Assembly (NCBI GenBank): GCA_002842575.1
Contig: PHDJ01000006.1
Span: forward strand, 27,218-91,217
DNA length: 64,000 bases
DNA from: Bacteroidetes bacterium HGW-Bacteroidetes-2
Lineage (GTDB): Bacteria > Bacteroidota > Bacteroidia > Flavobacteriales > Flavobacteriaceae
Reading direction: 5' to 3'
This document shows, in pieces, positions 35,485 through 46,310 of the stretch. The translations under genes and the position numbers were made by a program. Below the pieces are notes generated by a model. It did no database searches and was not told the DNA's origin. It worked only from the letters and a program-made list of their open reading frames with translations. Each line of letters starts with the position of its first letter. Positions within the stretch are counted from its first letter, which is position 1.

Positions 35485-35790
35485 TCACACTTTAATTTCA
35501 ACTTCTACTCCACTTGGTAGCTCTAATTTCATTAAAGCGTCAATGGTTTTTGAAGAGGAACTATAAATATCAAGCAATCTTTTATAAGAGCTCAATTGAA
35601 ATTGTTCTCTAGATTTCTTGTTCACGTGTGGAGAACGCAATACAGTAAAGATTTTTTTATTGGTTGGTAACGGAATTGGTCCTGTTACTATTGCTCCTGT
35701 ACTCTTTACGGTTTTTACGATTTTTTCAGCAGATTTGTCCACCAAATTGTAATCGTAAGATTTAAGTTTTATTCTGATTTTCTGACTCAT
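35485..35790 (-). CDS. rpsJ: Small ribosomal subunit protein uS10
   Basis: A 101-residue uS10 in the 30S head; it doubles as NusE in antitermination. [40 protein letters not shown] and [19 protein letters not shown] are diagnostic. It follows fusA after 11 bases and starts the S10 set, so the str and S10 operons appear joined here. Confidence 0.98.
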   Translation of the reverse strand: MSQKIRIKLKSYDYNLVDKSAEKIVKTVKSTGAIVTGPIPLPTNKKIFTVLRSPHVNKKSREQFQLSSYKRLLDIYSSSSKTIDALMKLELPSGVEVEIKV

Positions 35791-35801
35791 CTCTGTTAAA
35801 A

Positions 35802-37931
35802 TTAAGCGTTAGCTCCTTTTGTTTTTTTAATTACTTCCTCAGATATGTTTGAAGGAGTTTCTGCATAATGTGAAAATTCCATTGTAGAAGTTGCTCTTCC
35901 TGAGGATAAAGTTCTCAACGTAGTTACATATCCAAACATTTCGGATAATGGAACGGTTGCTTTGATGGTTTTAGCTCCTGCACGATCGCCCATATCACTT
36001 ACTTGACCACGACGACGGTTAAGATCTCCAACAATATCTCCCATATTTTCTTCTGGGGTAATAACTTCTATTTTCATTATGGGTTCAAGAATTACAGAAC
36101 CGGCAGCTTTAGCAGCGGCTTTGTATCCCATTTTTGCAGCAAGTTCAAAAGACAATGAATCAGAATCCACAGGGTGAAAAGATCCATCCTTAAGAGTAAT
36201 TTTCATACTATCCATTTCAAATCCAGCAAGAGGGCCATTTTTCATGGCTTCTTTAAATCCTTTTTCAATAGCTGGAACATATTCTTTAGGCACATTACCA
36301 CCTTTAATTACATTCACAAATTCTAAACCTATTTTTCCTTCTTCTGCAGGTTCCATAGTAAATACAATATCTGCAAATTTACCACGACCTCCAGATTGTT
36401 TTTTGTAAACCTCTCTGTGATTTGCTGTTTTTGTAATTGCTTCTTTATATTCCACTTGTGGTTCTCCTTGGTTTACTTCTACTTTAAATTCGCGACGTAA
36501 TCTGTCAACGATGATATCTAAGTGAAGCTCTCCCATTCCGGAAATAATAGTTTGTCCGGATGCTTCGTCAGTTCTAACTGTAAATGTTGGATCTTCTTCT
36601 GCAAGTTTAGACAATGCCATCCCTAATTTATCTACATCCACTTTTGTTTTTGGCTCTATTGCGATTCCGATAACAGGGTCTGGAAAAACCATACTTTCTA
36701 AAACGATAGGGAATTTTTCAGCAGATAAGGTGTCTCCTGTTTTTATATCTTTAAACCCAACGGCAGCTCCAATATCTCCTGCTTCGATAAAATCGATTGC
36801 ATTTTGTTTATTGGCGTGCATTTGGTATATTCTTGAGATACGTTCTTTATTGCCTGACCGATTGTTCAATACATAAGAGCCTGCATCTAATCTTCCTGAA
36901 TACACACGGAAAAATGCTAAACGACCTACAAATGGATCGGTTGCAATTTTAAATGCTAATGCAGCAAAAGGTTCGTTTACATCTGGTTTTCTTTTTTCTT
37001 CTTTTTCTGTGTCTGGATTGATACCGATAATTGCTTCTTTATCCATAGGAGAAGGCAAGTAGCGACAAACTGCATCTAAAAGAAATTGAACTCCTTTATT
37101 TTTAAAAGAAGACCCACATATCATAGGAATGATACTCATGTCCATAACAGCGGCACGCAATGCGGCATGTACTTCATCTTCAGAAATGGAATTTTCATCT
37201 TCGAAGAATTTCTCCATTAACGTATCATCATACTCAGCAACTGCCTCTATAAGTTTTGCTCTGTATTCAGCAACCTCTTCCTTCATTTCTTCGGGAATTG
37301 GAATTTCATCAAATGTAGCTCCTTGGGTTTCGTCATGCCAGATTATAGCACGATTTTTTACAAGGTCAACAATTCCACTGAAATCAATTTCATCACCAAT
37401 TGGCAATACAATTGGCACTGCATTAGAGCCAAGCATTTCTTTAACTTGTTTACAAACCATCAAGAAATTAGAACCTTGGCGATCCATTTTGTTTACAAAT
37501 CCCATTCTTGGAACTTTGTAATTATCTGCAAGTCTCCAGTTTGTTTCTGATTGTGGTTCCACACCATCTACAGCGCTAAATAGAAAAACTAATCCATCAA
37601 GTACACGCAAAGAACGATTTACTTCAACAGTAAAGTCAACGTGACCAGGAGTGTCTATAATATTAAAGTGATACGGTTTGGTGTCAGGAGTTGATTCTGC
37701 ATTTTCAATTGGGAAATTCCATGTACAGGTTGTAGCAGCAGAAGTAATAGTAATACCACGTTCTTGCTCTTGCTCCATCCAGTCCATAGTGGCTGCGCCA
37801 TCATGCACTTCACCCATTTTGTGACTTACACCAGTATAAAAAAGAATACGCTCCGTTGTAGTCGTTTTACCGGCATCAATATGTGCAGCAATTCCAATGT
37901 TTCTTGTATATTTTAAATCTCTTTGTCCCAT
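35802..37931 (-). CDS. fusA: Elongation factor G
   Basis: A 709-residue five-domain translational GTPase that drives translocation and, with RRF, ribosome recycling. The G domain shows G1 [20 protein letters not shown], the switch region [16 protein letters not shown]3 [20 protein letters not shown] and G4 [10 protein letters not shown]. Domain IV contains [20 protein letters not shown], and domain V contains [20 protein letters not shown] followed by STMEFSHY. The length is normal. It lies between rpsG and rpsJ; no tuf gene follows in this window. Confidence 0.98.
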   Translation of the reverse strand: MGQRDLKYTRNIGIAAHIDAGKTTTTERILFYTGVSHKMGEVHDGAATMDWMEQEQERGITITSAATTCTWNFPIENAESTPDTKPYHFNIIDTPGHVDFTVEVNRSLRVLDGLVFLFSAVDGVEPQSETNWRLADNYKVPRMGFVNKMDRQGSNFLMVCKQVKEMLGSNAVPIVLPIGDEIDFSGIVDLVKNRAIIWHDETQGATFDEIPIPEEMKEEVAEYRAKLIEAVAEYDDTLMEKFFEDENSISEDEVHAALRAAVMDMSIIPMICGSSFKNKGVQFLLDAVCRYLPSPMDKEAIIGINPDTEKEEKRKPDVNEPFAALAFKIATDPFVGRLAFFRVYSGRLDAGSYVLNNRSGNKERISRIYQMHANKQNAIDFIEAGDIGAAVGFKDIKTGDTLSAEKFPIVLESMVFPDPVIGIAIEPKTKVDVDKLGMALSKLAEEDPTFTVRTDEASGQTIISGMGELHLDIIVDRLRREFKVEVNQGEPQVEYKEAITKTANHREVYKKQSGGRGKFADIVFTMEPAEEGKIGLEFVNVIKGGNVPKEYVPAIEKGFKEAMKNGPLAGFEMDSMKITLKDGSFHPVDSDSLSFELAAKMGYKAAAKAAGSVILEPIMKIEVITPEENMGDIVGDLNRRRGQVSDMGDRAGAKTIKATVPLSEMFGYVTTLRTLSSGRATSTMEFSHYAETPSNISEEVIKKTKGANA

Positions 37932-37940
37932 TATAATTTT

Positions 37941-38417
37941 TTAGAATCTAAAGTGAGAGAAAGCTTTATTAGCTTCTGCCATTTTATGCGTATCCATACG
38001 TTTTTTAACCGCTGCACCTTCTTCTTTAGCAGCAGCAAGTACTTCTGCAGCTAACCTTTGTGCCATAGATTTTTCATTTCTTTTTCTGGAATATGAAATT
38101 AACCATCGCATAGCGGTGGAAATTTTTCTATCCGGACGAATTTGATTAGGAATTTGAAATGTTGCACCACCTACTCTACGGCTTCTTACTTCCACGTGAG
38201 GCATTACATTAGATAATGCATCTTTCCAAGTTTCTAAAGCTGATTTTTCTTCGTCTTGTTTCTTTTCTTCTACTATGGCAATAGCATCGTAGAAAATTTT
38301 AAAAGCGACTGATTTTTTACCATCATACATCATCATGTTAACAAACCTAGTTACTAACTGGTCGTTAAATTTTGGATCTGGTAAAAGAGGTCTCTTTTTA
38401 GCCTGTTTTTTTCTCAT
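37941..38417 (-). CDS. rpsG: Small ribosomal subunit protein uS7
   Basis: A 158-residue uS7, which nucleates assembly of the 30S head and contacts E-site t[43 protein letters not shown] and [20 protein letters not shown] are the family stretches, with the C-terminal [20 protein letters not shown]. It follows rpsL after an 87-base spacer and precedes fusA. Confidence 0.98.
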   Translation of the reverse strand: MRKKQAKKRPLLPDPKFNDQLVTRFVNMMMYDGKKSVAFKIFYDAIAIVEEKKQDEEKSALETWKDALSNVMPHVEVRSRRVGGATFQIPNQIRPDRKISTAMRWLISYSRKRNEKSMAQRLAAEVLAAAKEEGAAVKKRMDTHKMAEANKAFSHFRF

Positions 38418-38504
38418 TTCTTCATTGTTAAGTTTATTGTTCTTGGTTACTCGTTATTGGTTAAGCCAAAGCTTAGCTAAAAACTATTAACGTCAAACTT
38501 TGTT

Positions 38505-38879
38505 TTACTTTTTAGGGCGTTTTGCACCGTATTTAGACCTTCTTTGCGTTCTGCCCGCAACACCTGCGGTGTCTAAGGCTCCACGAACGATGTGGTATCT
38601 AACTCCTGGCAAATCTTTTACCCTTCCACCTCTAACCAATACTATCGAGTGCTCTTGTAAATTGTGACCCTCTCCTGGGATGTACGCGTTTACTTCCTTT
38701 CCATTGGTTAACCTTACCCTTGCAACTTTACGCATTGCAGAGTTTGGTTTCTTTGGAGTAGTGGTATATACACGAGTACAAACCCCTCTTCTTTGAGGAC
38801 ACGAATCTAAAGCAGCCGATTTACTCTTCTTGGTTATTTTGGTTCTTCCTATTCGTACTAATTGTGAAATTGTTGGCAT
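38505..38879 (-). CDS. rpsL: Small ribosomal subunit protein uS12
   Basis: A 124-residue uS12 at the decoding centre. [20 protein letters not shown] carries the usual lysine of the streptomycin-sensitive form, and [20 protein letters not shown] followed by [11 protein letters not shown] shows the second usual lysine, so no classical streptomycin-resistance substitution is visible. It is the first gene of the long ribosomal array and has the best promoter match in the window 55-85 bases upstream. Confidence 0.98.
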   Translation of the reverse strand: MPTISQLVRIGRTKITKKSKSAALDSCPQRRGVCTRVYTTTPKKPNSAMRKVARVRLTNGKEVNAYIPGEGHNLQEHSIVLVRGGRVKDLPGVRYHIVRGALDTAGVAGRTQRRSKYGAKRPKK

Positions 38880-38933
38880 ATAAAATACTTGTTACAATAA
38901 TTTAAATATAATATCCCCTCTTTTAAGGGTGGG

Positions 38934-38964
38934 CAAAGGTAAAAATAAATCTCAATTATTCAAA
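38934..38964 (-). promoter_or_regulatory. str-operon promoter (rpsL)
   Basis: On the minus strand TTTG (38964-38961), a 19-base spacer and TACCTTTG (38941-38934) give a complete match to the Bacteroidota housekeeping promoter (TTTG-N19-TAnnTTTG). The leader to the rpsL ATG is about 50 bases and contains a CCCT...AGGG inverted repeat. This is the likely start of transcription for rpsL-rpsG-fusA and possibly the whole array. Confidence 0.75.
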
Positions 38965-39013
38965 TCTAAAAGAATTAATTTTTACATATTCTTTTTTTTA
39001 TTTTCAATAAGGC

Positions 39014-40777
39014 ATGAAAAAACATTGTATTGCGTTACATTTAAACCCTTATATATACAATTTGAGATCGCATTTTTTTCTTTTTATACTCTTTAACATA
39101 GGTATTACTTTTTGTAATTCTTTTTTTGCGCAGGAAATTTATCTTGAAATCCTAGGCAAGGATAGTAGTGCTATCAAGGCAATTAAAGAGATGAATCTCT
39201 TATCGGTTTTTAAAAACTTTAAATCCTTACAAGCGCAGGTGGACACTTCCGAAGTAAAACTGCAAAAATTGGGATATATTCATCTTCAAAAATCAGATAT
39301 CTTAAAGAAAAATGACAGTACATTTTCTGTTTTATTTGATTTGAAAACAAAATATGAAAAATTACGTATTTTTTTTCCGGACAGCCTAGAGCAATTTGGC
39401 TTGAGCCTAAAAGATGTTCAAAAAATTTCTAAATACAGTACCAACACCTATTTTATTATTGATTTTGTTCAATTGGAAAATACATTAAACACTTTAAACA
39501 GTCGCATAGTAGAAACTGGATTTCCTTTTTCTTATATGCAGTTGAAGGACATAAAACCTTCGCTAGATAGCATTCCTACTTTAGATGCACAATTAGTTGT
39601 TGTGTCTAACACCAAACGAAAAATTACCGGAATTGAAATTAAAGGTTATGAAAATTTTCCAAAGTCTTATTTAAAATATGCCTTAGGCATCAAAAATGGA
39701 ATGCTTTTTCAAAAACAAAAAATTACCGAAAAGAGCAACTTGCTAAATAATTTAGGATTTGCAAAAAACACCAAAGCTCCTGAGGTATTATTTACCAATG
39801 AGGAAACCAGACTCTACCTTTATATTGAGAAAAAAAACAATAACCTCTTTGATGGAATTATTGGTTTTGCCACTAATGAAGAATCTAAAAAACTAGAATT
39901 TAGTGGGTATTTAAATTTAGTGTTAAACAACAATCTTAATTATGGAGAAAAATTTGCAATAAATTATAAGAATGATGGCAATGAGCAACAACAATTTAGA
40001 GTAAATACGGAACTTCCTTATGTATTTAAAAGCCCTATTGGGTTGGAGTTAGAATTACAATTTTTCAAAAAAGACAGTACCTATTTAACTGTGGAAAAGC
40101 AAATTTTAGCTAACTTCCAATTTAACACTAACACAAGGTTTTTTATAGGATATAAAGACTATGAATCTACAAATTTGCTTGAGGAACAAAACCCGGGTGA
40201 CCTAGTGATTGATTATACTTCTGCTTTTTTAATTTTTGGTGCACAATTTACAAAACAACAAAACAACGGTCTTTTCCCTATAAAAACCTCTGCAAGAATA
40301 GGAAATGAAATAGGATCTAGAAAAAATTCGGCTTTAAGTACAAATCAATTTCGAACAAAAGTAATGGCTAACCATATCTTTCAATTAAATAATTTCAATA
40401 GCATCTACCTAAACAACCAAACAGAAATACTTACCGGAGATAACTATTTTATCAATGAGTTGTTTCGTTTTGGAGGAATAAATAGCATAAGAGGTTTTGA
40501 CGAAAACAGCATTGATGCTACTTTATTTACTGTGTTAAATACCGAGTATAGATATCAATTGGGTAATGACACCTACATCCACTCTATCATGGATATTGCC
40601 TATTTTGAAAATAAAATAACAACCACAAAGAGCCAATTGTACAGTTTTGGTGTTGGTTTAGGTTTAAAAACAAAAGCTGGAATATTCAAATTAAATATAG
40701 CAAATGGTAAATTAGAAGACCAATCCTTTACATTTTCGAACACAAAAATACACCTCAGTTTAACAGCAGTTTTTTAA
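39014..40777 (+). CDS. Omp85/BamA-family outer-membrane protein
   Basis: A 587-residue outer-membrane protein. The N-terminal 40 residues form a long signal (FFLFILFNIGITFCNSFFAQ). A POTRA-like segment around residues 195-250 shows ITGIEIKGYENFPKSYLKYA and KITEKSNLLNNLGFA. The C-terminal half is a beta-barrel with the Omp85 lid-loop motif as FGGINSIRGFDENSI, ending in LSLTAVF with a terminal aromatic residue. It is shorter than BamA (about 800 residues), so it is a surface-antigen-type member rather than the main assembly factor. It is divergent from rpsL with 134 bases between them. The role is unassigned: protein or lipid export, or assembly. Confidence 0.82.
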   Translation: MKKHCIALHLNPYIYNLRSHFFLFILFNIGITFCNSFFAQEIYLEILGKDSSAIKAIKEMNLLSVFKNFKSLQAQVDTSEVKLQKLGYIHLQKSDILKKNDSTFSVLFDLKTKYEKLRIFFPDSLEQFGLSLKDVQKISKYSTNTYFIIDFVQLENTLNTLNSRIVETGFPFSYMQLKDIKPSLDSIPTLDAQLVVVSNTKRKITGIEIKGYENFPKSYLKYALGIKNGMLFQKQKITEKSNLLNNLGFAKNTKAPEVLFTNEETRLYLYIEKKNNNLFDGIIGFATNEESKKLEFSGYLNLVLNNNLNYGEKFAINYKNDGNEQQQFRVNTELPYVFKSPIGLELELQFFKKDSTYLTVEKQILANFQFNTNTRFFIGYKDYESTNLLEEQNPGDLVIDYTSAFLIFGAQFTKQQNNGLFPIKTSARIGNEIGSRKNSALSTNQFRTKVMANHIFQLNNFNSIYLNNQTEILTGDNYFINELFRFGGINSIRGFDENSIDATLFTVLNTEYRYQLGNDTYIHSIMDIAYFENKITTTKSQLYSFGVGLGLKTKAGIFKLNIANGKLEDQSFTFSNTKIHLSLTAVF

Positions 40778-40838
40778 ATAAAAGTTAACTGCTCATTAAG
40801 TCTAAGTTAATATATTCCCAAATTTTAAGAAGAAAAAG

Positions 40839-40869
40839 TTGTTTAGTAAGGTTTAAAATTAGACTTTTG
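40839..40869 (+). promoter_or_regulatory. Putative promoter of the first susC
   Basis: TTG (40839-40841), a 20-base spacer and GACTTTTG (40862-40869) lie 30 bases before the susC ATG. The second susC has the same three elements at identical spacings (46311-46341). GACTTTTG differs from TAnnTTTG at one position. Leader bases next to the start codon (AAATAAATTATAAAAATG) are also identical in the two. Confidence 0.6.
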
Positions 40870-40898
40870 CGTCTGGTTAATAAAAATAAATTATAAAA

Positions 40899-43800
40899 AT
40901 GAGAACAAAGTTTGGTGGAATTATAACGCTTTTACTAGCGTTTGTAGTGCAACTTACGTTTGCACAGGAAAAAACAATCTCAGGAACAGTAGCCGATGAT
41001 TTAGGCCTTCCACTTCCTGGTGTTAATATTATAATCAAGGGAACCAAAACAGGAACCCAATCGGATTTTGATGGAAATTACTCCATCAAGGTTGATGTAG
41101 GCAAAACCTTAACGTTTAGTTATATTGGTTATAAAACTACTGAAAAACCTATTTTAGCTTCAACAACTAGCATTTCTATAAATATGGTAGCAGACGCTGC
41201 TATACTTGATGAAATTGTCGTAACTGGATACTCTAACAGAAATCAAACAGTTCAATCCTCAGCTGTCGTGTCTATATCTGCATCAGATATAACACAATCG
41301 CCTACTTCTACAAGTATTGACAACTTACTTCAGGGTAAGGCTGCGGGGGTTCAAGTAACTGCTGCAAACGGAAAGCCGGGTCAAGGCGCTTTCGTCCGTA
41401 TTAGAGGTACAGGATCTTTAGTTGCAGGTGCTTCATCACCATTATATATTGTAGATGGCGCTCCTATTAGAGAACAAGACTTAAATTCTATTGGTAATGA
41501 AGACATTGAAAACATTACTATTTTAAAAGATGCTGCTACTACTGCTCGTTATGGATCCAGAGGAGCTAACGGGGTTGTGGTAATTACAACTAAAAAAGGA
41601 AATAGAAATAGAGATGCTATTATACGATACAGCTCTAGATACGGTACAGTTTCTAAAATTGAAGATAACTTTACGATGATGAATGCTACACAAAAAATGC
41701 AGTATGAAGCAGAAATGTATGCATTAGGACTTAATGCTGCCGGTAGCAGGCCAGGTGTTTTAACAGAGCCGGGATCTCCAGAAAGAGCATTCTTGTTAGC
41801 AAATGAAGTGGATTGGCAAGATGTTATCTTAAAAGATGGTATCATCCAGTCGAATAACATTTCCATTTCAGGGGGTGATGAAAAATCAGATTACTTCTTC
41901 TCTGTTGGTCACGACAGAAATACTGGAATTATTGACAATGTTAAAGGTTTTGAAAGACTTAATACTAGATTAAATGTAAACTTCGACGCAAAAGAGTGGT
42001 TAACTCTTGGTGTAAATGTAGGATACTCCAGATCTTTAAGTGATGAGCCTAGAGACAGGAATAACGTACAAAACCCTTTTAGAGCAATGTATATATACAA
42101 TGCTTATGAAACAGAGTTTTTATTAAATGAGGATGGTACACCACAGTTAGACTCTGAAGGTAAACCAATTTACAATCCAACACACCAAGGATTCCCTATT
42201 AGAGGGGCTATCCTTTCTGAACCAGAAAACACCATTACTAATGTTACTCTTGCTAATGTAAGTACATTAGTAAAATTTAATAAAAGCTGGAATTACACGC
42301 TTAACACTGCTGTGAATCACGTAAACTTAAGAAGAGAAAGTTTTTCTAAACCAGGAGGAATCTTACAAAATTTAATTGGAGATCCTAACTTTCCAGGTTT
42401 AAAAACAGATAATGGCGCACAACGTTTAGATTTCACCATTAGCAACCGATTAAACTACCAACTAAATTCAAATTCAGGACACAACTTAAATGTATTAGGT
42501 TTATTTGAATATAACTTAAACGAAAACAACTTTTACAGAGTTACAAGTAGAGGTTTTCCTTCAGCTCAATTATCTACACAAATAAATGCTGCTGAAGTAA
42601 CCATTGGAACTACCAACAGAAATAGACTTACTTTAGTTTCTTATGGCATGTTTGCTGATTATGATTACAAAGAAAAATATTTAGCTAGTGGATCCATTCG
42701 TTATGACGGTTCCTCTAATTTTGGTGCTGGTAAACAATTTGGCACCTTTTATAGTGGCAGTATTGGATGGAACATCGCCAAAGAAGACTTTTTTGATGTA
42801 AACGCCATTAACGACCTTAAAATTAGAGCCGCTTATGGAACCGTTGGAAACAGATTAGGAATTGGAAGATATGCTGCTCAAGATAATGTTTCCTTTGATA
42901 GCTTCCCTGGAGGTTCCGCTACGATTCCTTCTAATGTTGGAAACCCAAATCTACAATGGGAAACTACAGAAACCTCAAATATTGGACTTGAATTTAATCT
43001 TTTTAGCAGAAGAGTAAGAGGAGTTGTAGATTACTTTAAAAGAAACACCACCGACCTTTTATTTGATATACCTACTGCTGATGAATCTGGTGTTGGTTCA
43101 ATTGGTGGAAACCTTGGTGAAATTGAAAACACCGGCTTTGAGATATCTTTATCAGCTGACATCATCAGAAAAGCAGATTTTACTTGGACTGTAGGTGGTA
43201 ATATTTCTTTCTTAGACAATGAAATTATTAGTTTACCTGACGGTGAAGATATTACGCCAACTAGTGCATTTAATATTCTTTGGAGAGAAGGTGGAAAAAT
43301 AAACCAACACTATTTGGTACGTTATGCAGGGGTTGACCCAGGCACTGGACGTCCTTTATACTTTGGAATTGATGGTAACACCTACACAGCACAAGGTTTA
43401 ACCGATCCTAATAATTTTGAAGAAGGAACAGATCACCGAGTACTAAACGGAAGGTCCACCATTGCAGATCTTGAAGGTGGTTTTTACTCCAATATTGTTT
43501 ACAAAGGATTTGGATTACGAACTGATTTTATTTTCAAATCTGGTAATTACATAAACAACTTTGTGCGTAACGCCATTGAAACCGATGGTGGTAGTATCAA
43601 CGGAAACCACCATGTAGGTGCTTTTAATTACTGGAAAGCTCCAGGAGACACCAACGTACTTCCTAACCCAATATTTAATGCAGACAATATTGATTCTGAT
43701 AGATTTCTTGAAAAAGGAGATTATATACGTTTAAGAAATATAACTCTTTCTTATAGTTTTCCAAAAAACATACTCGAAAAAAGCCCTATCAGTTCCCTTC

Positions 43801-43979
43801 GTGTATATGCTCAAGGTCAAAACCTGTTAACTTTTACTGATTTCTTTGGTGATCCTGAAGTAGGTATTTCTTCTGGTGAAACCATTAACTTTGTAAATAC
43901 AGTTGCTCCTGGTGAAGCTACATTATTCAGCTACCCACAAACAAAATCAATTCAAATTGGTTTAGACGTAAGTTTCTAA
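40899..43979 (+). CDS. SusC/RagA-family TonB-linked outer-membrane transporter (first)
   Basis: A 1026-residue SusC-type receptor. Signal peptide (LLLAFVVQLTFAQ, cleavage near 22); a carboxypeptidase-regulatory-like domain (ISGTVADDLGLPLPGVNIII and QSDFDGNYSIKV); a TonB-box-like EIVVTGYSN; a plug with LLQGKAAGVQVTAANGKPGQ, RIRGTGSLVAG and ENITILKDAATTARYGSRGA; then a 22-strand barrel ending IQIGLDVSF. With SusD it forms a lidded importer for oligomeric nutrients. The gene is followed by susD after 19 bases and then by a small lipoprotein. No glycosidase or peptidase is linked, so the substrate is unknown. Its first about 80 codons closely resemble those of the second susC. Confidence 0.95.
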   Translation: MRTKFGGIITLLLAFVVQLTFAQEKTISGTVADDLGLPLPGVNIIIKGTKTGTQSDFDGNYSIKVDVGKTLTFSYIGYKTTEKPILASTTSISINMVADAAILDEIVVTGYSNRNQTVQSSAVVSISASDITQSPTSTSIDNLLQGKAAGVQVTAANGKPGQGAFVRIRGTGSLVAGASSPLYIVDGAPIREQDLNSIGNEDIENITILKDAATTARYGSRGANGVVVITTKKGNRNRDAIIRYSSRYGTVSKIEDNFTMMNATQKMQYEAEMYALGLNAAGSRPGVLTEPGSPERAFLLANEVDWQDVILKDGIIQSNNISISGGDEKSDYFFSVGHDRNTGIIDNVKGFERLNTRLNVNFDAKEWLTLGVNVGYSRSLSDEPRDRNNVQNPFRAMYIYNAYETEFLLNEDGTPQLDSEGKPIYNPTHQGFPIRGAILSEPENTITNVTLANVSTLVKFNKSWNYTLNTAVNHVNLRRESFSKPGGILQNLIGDPNFPGLKTDNGAQRLDFTISNRLNYQLNSNSGHNLNVLGLFEYNLNENNFYRVTSRGFPSAQLSTQINAAEVTIGTTNRNRLTLVSYGMFADYDYKEKYLASGSIRYDGSSNFGAGKQFGTFYSGSIGWNIAKEDFFDVNAINDLKIRAAYGTVGNRLGIGRYAAQDNVSFDSFPGGSATIPSNVGNPNLQWETTETSNIGLEFNLFSRRVRGVVDYFKRNTTDLLFDIPTADESGVGSIGGNLGEIENTGFEISLSADIIRKADFTWTVGGNISFLDNEIISLPDGEDITPTSAFNILWREGGKINQHYLVRYAGVDPGTGRPLYFGIDGNTYTAQGLTDPNNFEEGTDHRVLNGRSTIADLEGGFYSNIVYKGFGLRTDFIFKSGNYINNFVRNAIETDGGSINGNHHVGAFNYWKAPGDTNVLPNPIFNADNIDSDRFLEKGDYIRLRNITLSYSFPKNILEKSPISSLRVYAQGQNLLTFTDFFGDPEVGISSGETINFVNTVAPGEATLFSYPQTKSIQIGLDVSF

Positions 43980-43998
43980 CAATAAAAAATAAATTAAA

Positions 43999-45432
43999 AT
44001 GAAAAATATACTTAATAAAATTGCAGTTTTTGCAGTGATAATAGGAAGTTTGGCTTCTTGCGAACAGGAGCTGGATCAATTACCATTTGACGAGTTTGCT
44101 TCAGAAAATGCATTCATCACAGCAGCAGACTTTGAAAATGGAATACGAGGTGCCTATAGTGCTTTAGTTAGAGGCTCTTATTATGGTAGTAGTGATGGTG
44201 GCTCTATGCTAAGTGCGCCAGACGTATTAACAGACAATGTTATACTAACCTCAAGAGGAAGACAATCAAAAGCATACCTTCACGACTGGGTATACCTTCC
44301 TGCAAATACAATGAGGGGTTTTTATTTTGATGCCTATACAGTAATATTCAGAGCAAATAATCTTTTGAAATTTGCAGAAGATTTTGAAGGAGATAACAAA
44401 GCAAATATTGTTGCAGAAGCGAAAGCCCTTAGAGCATTAGCTCACTTTGATTTGGTTAAAGTTTTTGGTAAAATTCCAACCCAATCTGCAGATGCTAATG
44501 GCAGTTTAGGTATTGCTTATGTTACAGAACCAGACCCTTTAATAGAACCCGCCAGAATGACAGTAGGCGAAGTGTATCAAAACATCATTGCTGATCTAAC
44601 AGATGCTGCTGCAGGTATAAATACCACAAATCCTCCAGGAAGAATGGGTAAAGATGCCATCAATGTGTTATTGTCTAGAGTATATTTATATAATGGTGAA
44701 TGGCAAAAAGCAATTAACGCGGCTAATAATGTAACTACTGCCATCGCGCCAAGAAATTCAGTTGTAGGCGTATGGGAAGATACCAACCAATCTGGTTTGA
44801 CCTTCTATATTCCAAATGATGCTACAGTATTAAATCTTAATATTGGAGTAACTTGGAGTCAAGGTGGTGTAAACAACCTAATTCCTGAATATGCAGTTTC
44901 ATTTGAATTTTTCAACAAATTTGCAGCAGATGATATTCGTAAGCAAGCGTACACCTTTGCAGGCCAAAATACTGCCAATGCACTTCAATGGAATGCTATT
45001 AAAAAATTATTTGGAAGACCTGGACAAAGTAATGGTCTTGTAGATTTCAAAATTTTAAGAGCAGAAGAAGCCCTACTTAATAAAGCAGAAGCACAATATG
45101 AGTTAGGCCAAACCGGACCAGCATTAATTACTTTAAATCTTTTAAGAGCACAAAGATATCTAACTCCACCAAGTGGTGAAACAGGAGTTGCAATTCGCGA
45201 TGCTATTCGTTTAGAAAGACGTTTAGAATTTGCTTTTGAATACCAACGTTTCTTTGATCTTAAAAGATGGGCATTGCCTGTACAAAGAACAAATGATGGC
45301 GATTTAGCTGATGGAACAGGTTCACCTTCCATAAACCAAAGTTTACCAGCAGGCAGTTTTAAATTTCAACTACCTATTTCAACAACAACCATCGATTTAA
45401 ATCCTAACATCGTTCAAAATCCAGGATATTAA
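43999..45432 (+). CDS. SusD/RagB-family lipoprotein (first)
   Basis: A 477-residue surface lipoprotein that forms the lid of the SusC transporter. The lipobox is GSLASC (Cys at about 21). The alpha-helical TPR core shows ENAFITAADFENGIRGAYSA, RANNLLKFAEDFEGDN and AEAKALRALAHFDLVKVFGK. The C-terminal SusD region shows KILRAEEALLNKAEAQYELG, RLERRLEFAFEYQRFFDLKR and the end LNPNIVQNPGY. It lies between susC and a small lipoprotein gene in one operon. Confidence 0.95.
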   Translation: MKNILNKIAVFAVIIGSLASCEQELDQLPFDEFASENAFITAADFENGIRGAYSALVRGSYYGSSDGGSMLSAPDVLTDNVILTSRGRQSKAYLHDWVYLPANTMRGFYFDAYTVIFRANNLLKFAEDFEGDNKANIVAEAKALRALAHFDLVKVFGKIPTQSADANGSLGIAYVTEPDPLIEPARMTVGEVYQNIIADLTDAAAGINTTNPPGRMGKDAINVLLSRVYLYNGEWQKAINAANNVTTAIAPRNSVVGVWEDTNQSGLTFYIPNDATVLNLNIGVTWSQGGVNNLIPEYAVSFEFFNKFAADDIRKQAYTFAGQNTANALQWNAIKKLFGRPGQSNGLVDFKILRAEEALLNKAEAQYELGQTGPALITLNLLRAQRYLTPPSGETGVAIRDAIRLERRLEFAFEYQRFFDLKRWALPVQRTNDGDLADGTGSPSINQSLPAGSFKFQLPISTTTIDLNPNIVQNPGY

Positions 45433-45450
45433 TTTTTAAAAAAATACATT

Positions 45451-45912
45451 ATGAAAAAAATAAAATATATAGTTTCCATACTTGTTATTGCAATCTTAGC
45501 ATCCTGTGACAATTATGATGATTATAATACTGAACAGCCCACTATAGTAAGATTTAGTAGCATAATACAACCAGACCCTCCAGTTAGTCCACCATTAAAT
45601 GCTAATATGCTATTTAACAATGGAGTAACTACTATATCAAGAAACCTTGGCGTATTTGTATCTAACTTATCAAGTACAGACAGAACTTTTAATGTAACGT
45701 TTGATGCAGCTTTAACAGAAGTTAATCCAGAGAATTTCACTTTTGATGCCACTGTTACTATACCAGCAAACCAAAGAAGAGGATCTCTTACTTTTACTGG
45801 ATTTGATATTTCATTAACAAATGCGCCAAAACCTGTTGTTCTAGTTTTTGTAGATGATGCTTCTTACATTAGTGAAGTGTCTTTTACCTTTAGCATGAGA
45901 TCCACAAATTAG
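45451..45912 (+). CDS. Small lipoprotein of the first SusCD operon
   Basis: A 153-residue predicted lipoprotein (signal ending AILASCDN, Cys at about 19). The mature part is beta-rich, with NVTFDAALTEVNPENFTFDA, TVTIPANQRRGSLTFTGFDI and VVLVFVDDASYISEVSFTFS, resembling an Ig-like or Calx-beta-like fold of the sort found in DUF4843/DUF1735-type SusD companions. It follows susD after 18 bases and is followed by a strong terminator, so it is the third and last gene. It probably binds ligand at the surface, which is an inference from position. Confidence 0.72.
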   Translation: MKKIKYIVSILVIAILASCDNYDDYNTEQPTIVRFSSIIQPDPPVSPPLNANMLFNNGVTTISRNLGVFVSNLSSTDRTFNVTFDAALTEVNPENFTFDATVTIPANQRRGSLTFTGFDISLTNAPKPVVLVFVDDASYISEVSFTFSMRSTN

Positions 45913-45932
45913 TTTTTAATAAACTTCATTTT

Positions 45933-45972
45933 AAAAATCGTCTAAAAAGAAATTTTTAGACGATTTTTTATT
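45933..45972 (+). terminator. Terminator of the first SusCD operon
   Basis: A perfect 16-pair hairpin (45933-45948 with 45953-45968, core ATCGTCTA/TAGACGAT) around a GAAA tetraloop, ending in a T-run. It lies 21 bases after the lipoprotein stop codon. The A-rich first arm means that it may also stop transcripts on the other strand. Confidence 0.92.
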
Positions 45973-46310
45973 GGTAATTGTTGGTCCACATCAGCATAAT
46001 CTTGTATAAGAAATTAACCATTCAATTACAAATTATATAAACTTTTTACTATATTTATTAAGATGTAAAATAAAAGTAATTGCTGCTTTTACCTTACTAA
46101 GCTACAAATATATTAATGCCTTATTGTAACATATTAAAAGCTGCATTAAATACCCTTAAAAAAGATACACTAACATACGTTTTAGCAACTAAATTAAAAA
46201 GTCTTCTATCCTAAAAGGTTAAATTAAGTCTTCCCTCTTATAAATTTTAACATTAAATAACCATTTGTTAACCCAATTTTTGGTTTTAAAAAAAATAACC
46301 CAATTAAATG
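45973..46310. other. AT-rich intergenic region upstream of the second susC
   Basis: About 340 bases with no open frame of note, between the first SusCD terminator and the second susC promoter. Several TTAAC and TTAAAT words occur near its right end, but no clear inverted repeat or operator was recognised. Regulatory sites for the second SusCD operon would be expected here. Confidence 0.55.

Noticed and set aside
38505..38879. Streptomycin-resistance allele of rpsL
   Set aside because: Both lysines usually changed in resistant strains are present in their normal context.
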